64,000 nt of DNA, from the NCBI GenBank assembly GCA_011833715.1, contig CM022391.1, positions 149,858,575 to 149,922,574 of the forward strand, given 5' to 3'. This document shows, piece after piece, positions 37,001 to 49,600 of this stretch. A model generated the notes under the pieces. That model searched no databases. It was given only the letters and a program-made list of their open reading frames with translations, and had not been told where the DNA came from. The translations under genes were made by a program, and so were the position numbers. Numbering within the stretch: position 1 is the first letter of the stretch; every line of letters begins with the position of its first letter. Source of the stretch: Carcinoscorpius rotundicauda (taxonomy: Eukaryota; Arthropoda; Merostomata; Xiphosura; Limulidae).

Positions 37001-40000
37001 TTTCTCTCCCATTTTATTATTGACTTATCTGGAAAGCTCTTTTGTCATCATGGTTGGTTTATTGTACCATTTTGAACAAATACATTTACCCTAAAAGACA
37101 GTACTTTGATTACACCCATACAGAAACAATTACCTTAATTTCATTGCACCTAAACTTGTTTACAGTGTCCATAGTAAAAAAAATCAACACTTATGCTATT
37201 TAGAATATTCCTAATTAACTACCTAGTATCATTTTTTTTACCTTTTTTAGGTTGGAGTAGATTGCGTGGATTTTAAATATTGAGATCCATTTGGAAGTTT
37301 TAAGCTCAAACAGCAACAAAATGTAAAAATTTGCAAGAGGGGTGAATACCTTTACAAGAAATTCTACATAATAAGCGAATGAAGCAGTATCTTGGTTTGG
37401 TTTGTTTTGAATTTCATGCAAAGCTACACAAGGACTATCTGCGCTAGCTGTCCCTACTTTAGCAGTGTAAGACTAGAGGGAAGGCAGCTATCATCACCAC
37501 CCACCGCCAACTCTTGGACTACTCTTTTACCAACAAGTAGTGTGATTGACCATCACATTATAACGCTCCCACGGCTGAAAGGGTGAGCATGTTTAGTGCG
37601 ACGAATATTCTAACCCGCGACCGTCGGATTACGAATCGAATGCTTTAACCCTTTTGCCATGCCGGGGCGGAAGCAGTCGTGTGTAATATTTTTATCACAA
37701 TACTCAGTTTTTGATTATGCAAATTAACATATTAAATATCTCATATTATTGTTGAGGTGTGTTTTATCCATTGCATTGAGAATATCAGAACAACATGACT
37801 ATGACATGTATTGTAGCATTATTTAATATTTGTGTTTAATCCATTGTCTTAACAATCTCAGTGCAAAACAAAAACAAGTAGAATTGAAAAATATGGACTT
37901 TTTTTTAGTGTTTGTTGCATTTTTTTTCATTTTATATGAACGACCTCAATAGGTTGCAAATACAAGAATGAACGTGTGAATCGTTATCCCCAGAAATATT
38001 ATATAAATAAAATTTGGTTTTAGTTTGAATGATTACCTTAGCGATTTTAGTATATTTTTGCTACAGGCTGACCAAGTGTTTTCTCCTTTAGAGGCACGAC
38101 TGGGAGACATGATGAATCCATTTTCTTTGCATCGAGAGTTTTTTGGCCATCCATCGTGATAAAGGCCTAAACTGAAATATATGGAAAAAAAGAGTTAGTT
38201 TTGTTAAAATATTGAACCTAAGAGGAACAAAACACATAACAATTAGTAAAACTCAAAGATTAAATTGTCTACAGTAAAAATATTCATAGTTAAAAATAAA
38301 AGATAAAAAGAAACAGAGTAATAAGCTACAAATTTATATACACAAAACTTATAACCCAACTCAATCGTTAGATTACTCAAAATAATTCGTTACAAGACAC
38401 AAAATTAATTGCTGTATGGTATTAAATATTTAAAACAGGTGCTAAAATATATAAACAATTCAACAGTACAGTTTGATGTGTAAAGATTAAGCTATTCGCA
38501 ATTAGTTTTGAAGTTGGCTTTAATTTAGCAATTCACTATGGTTAAACAAAATTACTGTGCCCACGACACGTATCTAAACCCTGTTGCTATTCTTATAAAT
38601 CAGATTTAAAGCAGTCTGGCACCTATCAAAGCTGAAATAATAACAATCATAAATTTTTCTCTGATCCTTGCAACACATAATCATCTCTAATTAATATATT
38701 AAAATCATCAAATGTACCCAAGCCTCGTACCATTGAAAGTTTTGTACTTTTTTATAAAATCGCTATTTTGTACTAAACTTTTTAACTACATATTCTTAAA
38801 CATTTTTATCTTCTAAACAAACTTGGGTCAGGAAATGTCTCCAGAGTGAGTTGACACGGAGTGCACACCTGACGTACGGCCAATTAACGTAGTAGTTATT
38901 TAAGTAGCCTGAATTATTCCTTAGGAGATGGCTGTAGTGATTAAAACACAATAAATCTTCAAAAGACTTTTCGCGACAAAAATATATTATAATCCGAAAT
39001 AATTTATAATATATAGTATACAAACTATAAAATACTGGTTTTTTAAACGATATCATTTTTGTTCAGTTACCGTGTGTTTCAGGTCAGTTCAAAATAGACA
39101 TTGCATAATTTCAAAAAATGATTTTAATAATCAATTGATGGGCCAGAAATATTAGTGTCAGGTTTTCTCCCAGGAGCTCACCACCTAAAATAAAACTGGC
39201 CAAAACTATTAGCTTCAGATTTACTTCCAGGAATTTACTATCTAAACAATGTAGCTAGAAAGGTTACTGTCACGTTTACTCCAAGGAATTTTACACCTGT
39301 CAAAGTTGAGGAATAATATGTTGTCACGTTTATAGCTAAGAGCCTACCATTTTAAAACAAAAACATTGCTAAGATAGATTACTGTCAACTTTACACCTAG
39401 AAGTTTCATTTTAAAAGTTTTCTTGAATGGTTAATGTTACGTTTATTCCTAGAAGTCCGTAATTTAAAAACTTGGCTTTTGTACACCTCTAGGTTCTGTA
39501 GTCTTCTTATATTAACAGAAACATAATATTTACGTTGTTAACTATTTTCTGTAGAATGTCTTACTTGTGAGCTATTTCATGCACAACACTATAGCTTGCT
39601 GCTAGGCCAGCCGAAAAGTATGGTTTTCCAAAAGAATTGGTTGCACCTAGTTCGCAGATGACGCAGTTTGTGCTCATTTTACACACTCCGTCAATTGGAG
39701 CTAAGCCTATACAGTATGTTAAATATGAAAGACATTAGTCATTCTTCGCATGCTATGATAAACAAATTTAAAATTTAATATAATACTATTACTAGATATA
39801 TCTTTTACTTCTTCACTTTGTTCATAAATATATATATAAATATATTTATTCTCACCTTTACGAACGAAAAATAAATTCACTTATCTTTAAATGCTAATTT
39901 GTTACCCCACTCTAGAACAGCGAAAAGCTTACGGATTTACAACGCTAAAATCAGAGGTTCGTCGAATGATGTATTACACTCTAACATATAGGTAAAAAAA

Positions 40001-43000
40001 TATGATTGGATTAGCATATTATGTCATAATATGAATAATCGTTTAAATATTGCTCCAAAGTATACTGACGAAAAGGTATGATTGAATCAATGTACACTGT
40101 GCAGAGAAAAGAATAACTATCTTTATGTATCACCCAATAATGAACGAACAGAACATATGATTTGAAGATATGTTACTGGCTTAATCTTTGCATTTAACAA
40201 TTTATTTCCTATATGTTTCATTCTGTCATTATTGTTTCTTTTTAATTCAAAGGTGACTTTTCTTTTATCTAATATTTGACTTTGTCAAAGCTTTTGTACC
40301 TTCCTTTTGATTTTATTGTTATTCTTCGATCTCATTTCCAATAGTTTTGTTGTAATTAATTAGATCTTTATTATCTTAATTATTCTTTAAATAGTACGTC
40401 TTTTTCTTTAAACTTCTCTCTTAATTTTTCAATCACTTTAAATTTTCTATCACCTTCTTCCCGATCTTATTTTATTATTTTGTTTTTATAACTTTCTACC
40501 TTTTTAATTGGTTTTATTTTAATCTTTTGGAAATTTCTACTTAGTGTTCATTTCATTTTTTTGTCTCTTTCTTTTGGATTTGATTTTAATATTTCATCAT
40601 CACAAATAATAATTCAATCGCGCTCAGTGGAACCGTAATGACCATTCTCAACAGTTAAAGTTCCATTTTATTTTCACCAAGATATAATTATCCGATTAAA
40701 TCCATGATGACAAGAATACATTTTTATCAAATTAAATATACCAGCTTATCGATGCTCCATTAAATTTCGTATTTACGTTCTTCCTTTAAATTTTCTAAAA
40801 CCTCTGACATAAAAATGTTTAAAACTTTCTAGACCAACATTTCAAAGTTTATGTTATAGTAATGACCCACAACTCGCTCTAGCAAGCAAAGAATTTGTAA
40901 TATTAATAAATAAAGCTTACAACAATATAAATGGATTTATGCATTGCTTCATAGCGTATGAATATAAACGTGTGATTAGGACAAAGTGTTACTCCACCAT
41001 TTATGAACGAGAAAGCATATGATTATTTCTGTGTATCACCTATTATTGGATCAATTTATCATATCGTAATGGCCAAGCGCGTTAAGGCTTGCGACTCGTA
41101 ATCTGAGGGTCGCGGGTTGGCATCCCGGTCGCGCCAAACATGCTCCCCCTTTCAGCCGTGGGGGCGTTATAATGTTACCGTCAATCCCACTATTCATTAA
41201 TAAAATAGTAGCCCAAGAGTTGACGGTGAGTAGTGATGACTAGCTGCCTTCCCTCTAGTCTTACACTGCTAAATTAGGGACGGTTAGCACAGATAGCCCT
41301 CGAGTAACTTTTTGCGAAATTCAAAAACAAACAAACAAACTTATTACATTGTAACGGTAATTGGGTCTTTACAAACATAAAGTGAACGATTATTATAGTT
41401 TGTATCTTCTTCAGTGGAACAAGTGAGGAATAGGGTTTTAGCTTGGAACTACCACACTCAACTGATTATTAATATAAACTTTACTCTCTTACCTATAGTC
41501 ACATGTGTTTTTTTTCCCCATCCTTCATTATGATAGAAATCTCGACTGAAAAACAACATAACATATAATCATTGTATCAATAAACAATTACACAAACAAG
41601 ATTAAAAATAACAAATTGCCAATTTATTTAAGACTGTTATTGTAAAACTGTTATGCGCTCTTACCTGATCTAAGCATCTAACGTTATTCATAATGCAGTT
41701 GTAATACATTGGATTTCGTGGTTAAGAAAATATAGAATCTTAATTTGTAAAAAAAAAAAAAACATTTACTTTTATTCGTTAGCAATCTCTTTTCAATGAG
41801 AGTTGAAAAATAAACAGTGCTTAAGAACAAAAGTTTAATAAACCAGTGATTAGAAGTGAAATGTTAGTAAACTGGTTATTACGAGTTGAAGATTAATTTT
41901 CTAATTAGTTGTGTTCTTACATGATTGTTTATTTCCAACTTTATTTTGAATAAAATCTGTGCCTTGTTTTCAGATTTCAGTGATGATTAATTAAAATATT
42001 CTGAAACGTTAGTAAATATAACTCTTTCTCTCTGTGCCAAGGTTTTTATTTCCGTCACAGGACTTCATTTTCCTTCATCGCAATCAATCTGTTGCTAATA
42101 CTTGTTCAAGTTAGATTTTAGCCTTTTCAATCGTCAGAAAGTAGAACACTCACATAAATGCTTAATGAGTTCTTAGACAACCCCAGAAAATTAGAATTTT
42201 ATCCCAATGTGTGTATTTTGTTCCCCTCTTTCTCAACACTCATAAATAAATTATAACAAAATAGGAAACAGATGATAAAATTGGATGCCTAGGTCGGCCG
42301 ATTTGTGAAGTTTTGATTTCTTCATATGTTCCTTTGAAATAAAATGTCTTAGCCCATTTAAATAAGATTAATACACTTTGCGCAACATTTTTCAAAGAAT
42401 ATTAAAATATGAAAAAGAATACCACAGGGCCGTCTTTCAATCTTCCACAAATAAATACTTTAAAAGTATGATAAGTTTAGAGCAGTCGAAGAGCTGTACA
42501 AAAGCTCTGTTCCCACTATTTCTGCTCTACTCCTAACATGAGAATATTCCACCCATTATTGCTTTGACTAACTCCATGTTGGAAATTATTATCATATTAT
42601 AAAAGAAACAGACAAAATAAGTCCAAGACTTATGAACGTCATTAACATATAAATGAGATTTATTTGGCATATTTTATCTAAAAGTTTCTTTTGACCTAAT
42701 CTAAGGTTAAACACCATGCATGTGCAAAATCGTTCATCGAAAATAAATACTTCTGCAAATAAAACAAACAATTCTCACTAACAGGGTTGGAAAAGTATAC
42801 TAAAAACATATCGTTATAGTTATATGAATATATTAATGTTACACTAAAACCTCTTATACCCATGAAAAGATGTTAAAGTGACCGTATTTTATAATACTTA
42901 GAAGTAATATGAAATAAAACGATAAACAAATTTGCATTGAAACACCCCTTTTATTTTAGCTACTTTCATTCATGAGAAAACTACTATTTGTGATTTGCTT

Positions 43001-43606
43001 ATTCTTAGAGGCTTTATACCAATAAAACTTTATATACTAATACAACACATCCATCTTATATATTACTATCAAACTAAATGAAACTAATTATCTTTATTTT
43101 GATAGTATTTACCCAGATAGAAAAAGAGCCATATCCCAATGGTTGGGGTTGCCGTCTCCTCCTGGATTTTTGAACGTTTGATATTTACAAAACTCCCGAA
43201 GAAAGGTGTATCGTTCATTATTGTATACATGGAAGTCTTGCTGTAACATTGAATGAAAAAAAATATATTCAGTGAGTTTTTCCAAAATGAATAAATCAGA
43301 CAAAACGTAATTTTTTTCGCCTATTAAATATGCCAAATTATAAATTTGGCACAAAACGTTTAGGTGGTAGGAGCACCATATAACCTTCAGTTTTGCCAAT
43401 CGGAACAAATATGTGTGAATGGGCTGTAAGATAACCTTAAGAATTATAAAGTGACATTTAATGTTCTTTATTTCATCCTTTCGTTTCAACAACAGACTCT
43501 AGAGAAGAAATAACAGCAGTACAAAATACAACTTTAGCGGCCTGCAACGTGCAGTGTAAAACATTATTTTTAGTTAAGTTTTTAGTTATGACTCTCTTAA
43601 GGTAGT

Positions 43607-43642
<36 letters not shown>

Positions 43643-43661
43643 AGGATTAACTAGATTCCCA

Positions 43662-43697
<36 letters not shown>

Positions 43698-46600
43698 TGG
43701 AACGGCATCAAATTCATAATTTTAACAGCAATTTCTAATGAATTCACATGATTAGCAAATACCGTTTCAAGGTTACATGGCAGAACATCTTTAATTGTTT
43801 TTTTCTTTTTAAATGTATCCCGCATATATTTTTATATAGCTATACTAATTGCCTAAAGTTTCTAGTAATTTTAAAAGAATGTCTGCAATAACAAGAAATT
43901 ATAATACAAGTACATTAAATTAATTTATCATAAAATTTAAGTATTTAAAAGTAAGAAAAATAAAATATCGACATATTGCGAGTGTTATTCTACTTAGGTA
44001 AACAAAATTATTCGCCTGAAAAAAAGTCCATGAAATCATTTACTTTCTACTACGTCTTATTATTACTTACATTCCTAGATTACTTTTGCGTATTCTCTAT
44101 TTGTGTAAGAATTACAACATTATTATTATTTTTCCTCTTTAACGTAACTCAAGGATTTTTGTTAATAAGATTATATCCAACTACAAGTTCGTACTCACTG
44201 GAAGTTCCTTCATGATGTTAAGGTAAACCAAAGTAATGTGAAGTTCGCTGCCAAGGAATGGCTGGCAGAACAGAGCTTCTAGCTTTAAAATACAAATAAA
44301 CAATTAATGATATTAATCACGATACATTAAAGTTATCACATCTCTGAACTATAGATTATTTATCTATTCTTTTTGTGTTTTATTAAGAAGAAGGAGGAGG
44401 CAGAATAAAGCAGGTGGCAACACGGCCTCTGCAGGAATGACCCGGATTGTTCATCGAAATGGCATTTTGACTATATTCTGAATAAGTTATCAGAAGCTTA
44501 CAAAACTCTACAGTGTTTCCTTTTATAACAACATCTATGTAATTACTCAGTTACAAGTTCTGAAAATGTCTGTGAATATCAAAGCAAAATTTGAATTTAT
44601 TTTTCTTATTTCTGCTGCTTCTTTTTTTATTACATAATAACTTAAAAACAGAAAAATGGTGTTAACAAATTTCACTGAGATGTCATAGTTTCAAACGAAA
44701 TATCTGCTTTTATAAGTATTATTAACTAGCAGTAATTTAAAAAGATCACAAATCTAAGGTGACAATAATGTCATTACCCCTTGTACAGAGCAAACATTTG
44801 ATTTTTTTTTTTTTGAAAAACTTAAGTACAGGGTGAAACAGGAATTAACAGCCAACAATAGATAAATAAATAATAAATATCATGGTTGTAACCTCCTTGT
44901 ATTTAGGACTTGGTTATAAATACAACCTTCCCGCATTAAGAAAAACAAGTAAAGAAGAAACTTTGCAAAAAAAATAAATAAAAAGAGTTTTGGTTTCAAA
45001 GTTACACGAGAGTGACTGCGCTCGCGGTCACTAATTTAGCACTAAAGGCTGATAGTCATCACCATCTACAGCCAACTCTTGGGCTACATTCAAAACAGGA
45101 TGAAAATATAGGAATGGGCAATAGCAGTAGTTCCAAAACTATGTATACATGAGTGTAAAGACCAACATAACAGCACAGGCAAAACTGATGTACAGCAATA
45201 TATATATATATAACTATTTATTACAACTGATTAACATTCTACTACATTATAATCTAGTGTTATTTTGTAAAGATAATAAAAACCATCTTTACTATATTTG
45301 TATTTTTTTCGAAGGATTGATATCAGCTATACCCATATTTATTTGATTGTTTGAATAGCTTTTTTTTTCTTTCTTGTCTTAATGTTTGAACCACTTTATG
45401 TTTGCCTCATCCAGATTCTAGTAACATATTAAGAAATGACGGATGTGAAACTTGTAACATTGACGTGTTTTTGTGATACATGTCTGAAGGTAAGAGCTCT
45501 GGTTTCATGAGCTACATTAACATATGTAACACGGATGGTTAAATAAGTATGTTTCAGAAATCAGTTTTGCAATAATATATAATAATTTCAAAAATGTTTT
45601 CAAATAGCGATGTTCAAAATGGCGTTATTCATTGTCATATTTTAATAGTCTGTATCATCACCTAAGTCTAATAACAATTATATATATTTATAAGTAAATT
45701 TTAATTTATATTTATTTATTTCCAACTATTATAAAGTAAAAAAAAACAAACAGTTCTTTGTTTCAGAGCAAAGTCACATTAGCTCTCTGTTGAGTCCAAT
45801 AAGAAGAATCAAATTCTGGATTTTAACATTGTTAGTCTGTAAACTCACCTCTGTTCTATGGAGGAGGGGAGAAATTAGCTGCTAGTTAGTAATTAAACAT
45901 AGATGATCGTAGAGTATACTAAAACATGTAACTATTTATGTCCAATCACCACAACCTTAATATAATTAATTAATTCTGCCTACTTGTTAAGACGATCGAC
46001 TAACATTCAACAGGACACGGGATTGAAAGTCAGCGCCGAATATGTTCGCCTTTTCCACTGTGAGAGCATTTTAGTAAAATAGTAAATTTCACTTTTAGTT
46101 GTTAAAGATTAACCCAAGAATGGTTGGTGGGTGATGATGTCATGTAGCCCTAATGGTTATGTTAAATAGAAAATAAAAGATAAACAAGTACTTAATAGTA
46201 TGGCAATGTGTATATGTTCACATATATACTTATATAGAAAGACAAAACCAGCACACGTATTTAGATAAACAATAGCCTTTAGCAAATACTTTGTCTCGTA
46301 AGTTATAACTTGGTGGCTCTTCCAGTAAAATGGCCTGGCATGCCCAGGTGGTTAAAACACTCGACTCGTAATTCGAATCCCCATCACACAAAACATGATC
46401 GCTCCTTCAGTTGTGAGAGCGTTATAATTTGACGGCCAGTCCCATTATTTGTTGGTAAAAGAGTAGCCCAAGAGTTTGGGGTGAGTGGTGATGACTAGCT
46501 GCCTTCTTTCTAGCCTTACACTACTGAGGTAGGGAAGGTAGGGTATTAACAAGTTTTGTTAAGTCTAAATTGTTTTACCTGATTTGTAAACCCGATCATC

Positions 46601-49600
46601 AGATTTTCAAAATCTTCGTCACTTTCTAGTAAAGGACGAAATTTTTTGTAGGCCATTTCGTCGACGAATATCGCCAGTTCTAGGTAATTTATTCTTACTT
46701 CCCGTTTTTCCATCTGAATTGTTGTGTTTTCGTCTTGTAATTGATTCATTTTTTCACTGGTAGATATGTCAGCCATCTCTTCTAATACAGATTAAATATA
46801 TTGTTTGGACAATTTCTTACATCTGAATGAGTTTTAATTACAAATGTTCTAGGTGCATTATTTTAGATGCAATAATGGCATGCAACTATCCATAACCTAG
46901 ATTGAATGAAAACTATTTGTTACATATTCTGCTTAACATAATACTTCAGTTTTTCAGTAATGGATTCTGACTATTCTACTGACTGCCTGGATTATTGGTT
47001 ACCTTTTACATTGAAAATCAATAAGTTCAAATAAATACATAGCCTTGAATTATTTCTTAATTGCTAATTTAAATGGAAGCTTTTTTTATGTATTTTCAAA
47101 ATAAAACGTTAAAATAAGTAGGTCTTGATATTGTCTGTAAAAAAAGTTTTCATAACTAAAAGTTTAATTAAATACCTGTTTTCTGCATTTTTTCTCTAAA
47201 TATATGGTATCTATAATAAGTATCTATGTGTTTAAGATTTAAACAACTGCAGATATTTATAAAGTTACTCAATTTTTATAAACACTTCCAAAGATTTAGT
47301 TTTACACATAATATGTTTATTTCTAAATTTTTAGGTATATCATAGTTAAGATTAGATTGTTTTTCTGGGGTTATAATTAATTTCTATGATCATTATTCTG
47401 TTATTGCATAATGTTATTGACAAAAGCTTTTTTGAAGCATACGCATAAAAACGAAACACTAGATATGGCAAAAGCAGTATAATTTATATTTCCAAAATAC
47501 ATATGTTGATTTGAATGTCTTGTGATGTTGCAAAGTCTTATAATATTGTTCTCCCCATTGAAACTTAACAAACTCAAATTTAAATAAAGATTTTACTTTG
47601 TGACGTCAGGTCGTTGTTCATGAGACGTCTCTTCAAGCTATAATAATTCCCGAAACTTTTATTAGAATTAACACTAGAAAGCTGCATTAAGATTATCAGT
47701 TTTCACAAATAAAAATAGGAAAATACTGAAGAGATGGTTCATAGGATTATAAAAACGCCAGAAACAAACCATCCAAAAAGCATTGAACTATTCTTTCCAA
47801 TATCAATATAGTCAATGATAAATTATAAAAATTAGTTACATTAGCTTGCATTATATATAAAGACAATTTTTATTGATTTCTATTGTTGTTAAAAGTGTGG
47901 TTAACCTGCTGTCCTTTTAAAATGGTATTGTTACATGGTAACCATTCTCTAAATCATGCTTTTACTTACCTTGGAAAACATTGTGAAACACTGGAAAATA
48001 AACGTTTTGGGAATTCTTTACTTATTTACGAGCTTCTTCAGTTGCCCTTTCTGACCGAGCGGTAAGTCTGCATGATGACGCTGAAAATTGGGTTTATATA
48101 CCTGTGTTTAGCAGAACACAGACATTTCATTGTGTAGTTTTGTTGCTTAACAGCAACCAAACCTCCTGTTTCTACTAACAGTCTTTTTCAGCTGGTAAAT
48201 CAATGCACGTTAATCTTCTGTAAATTATGTTTTTACCTACCGTCTTCTTTAACTGTTGGATCAATACAAGTTATCTTTCTATTTTTATTTACCATATTCT
48301 TCAGTTGGTGACACAGAAGACTGTGATGGTTCAGTAACAATATGAGGAATCGTATTTTCTTGTGGCAGAACGTCTTTCTTCTGCACATGATGTTTCAACC
48401 TGTCTGGAACTGGTTTGATGTCGAACCCTCGATCAGAAAGAAGAATAATTCCTTTCTATGAGAAGAAAACAAAAGTTTGTTTCATAAAAGTCTATTGAGC
48501 AGGTTTAACGCACAATAAAGACTAGAATGACATGCTAAGAGACCAAGATGCTTTTACAGTTGAATCTGTAATTGAATAAATCGTACACAGATAACAAGAT
48601 AACAGTATACGATAGCTGTGCTGTAAATTTTAACGTCAATCATTCATAATGATAACGTTTGCATATTAATGTTCGTTCAGGTTGTTTTTCATATGTGATA
48701 TATATAGAAAGAGAAAATGTATAAATACACCATGTACTGACCTTCAAAGAAGCCTATATTTTATATTTACTGAATCACTTCTAAGCCTGAAAGCTTATAG
48801 CGTTAAGAATCGAGTTTTTAACTAAGACCATATGTTTTTGATTCAAGTATAATAAGTGTTCTCTATAATACCGTGAACAGCACTTAGTTCTCTACTGCAC
48901 TTACCATACCGATGTCACTCCCACAGTAGCTAAATGCAGCTAGAATGGTATTATTTCGTCCATAGTAGTGACAATTCTTGGAAGGAGGAGCTAACTTCTT
49001 ACTTGTAGTTTCTGTTGACTCCACAACGGTGAAATTAGGTGATAATAAATGGTTGTTTAGTTTTAATGTCAATTCTACCTGCTGCCCAAACACGTAGGTT
49101 TGATATTCAATATAATTTTCATCCATACTTCTTTCACCAAGCCTATGACGCATACGTACATGTATCACTTGATACTCTGGAACTGCAAAAAGCAAACCAT
49201 TTCGTGACTTTTAAACTGTATTTAAAATAATTACATATAAGTTACTATTATATTGTAAGTAACGGTTCATCCCTTTATAAAGATCAGATTTACATCATGT
49301 TTTAATACATAGTTTTTCTAAAGAACATGTTTACATGGTAAAGATTGAGTTTTTTGAATTATGAATATTATAAAATGAATTATAAAGAATAGCCTTACAC
49401 CGTAGGTAAAACATAAATTATTTCTAAAGGCTAAATTTACACTACGGGTAAATGCTTTCTTATTAAATATTACAATTACACCCCGATAAAAACTGATTTT
49501 TTTTCTAAAGATTTAATTTATACCACGAGTAAAGTTGGAGTTTTTAGTAAAGACAAAATGCTTATTGTATACAAAGATTGTGTTTCCTGTTAGCAAGAGA

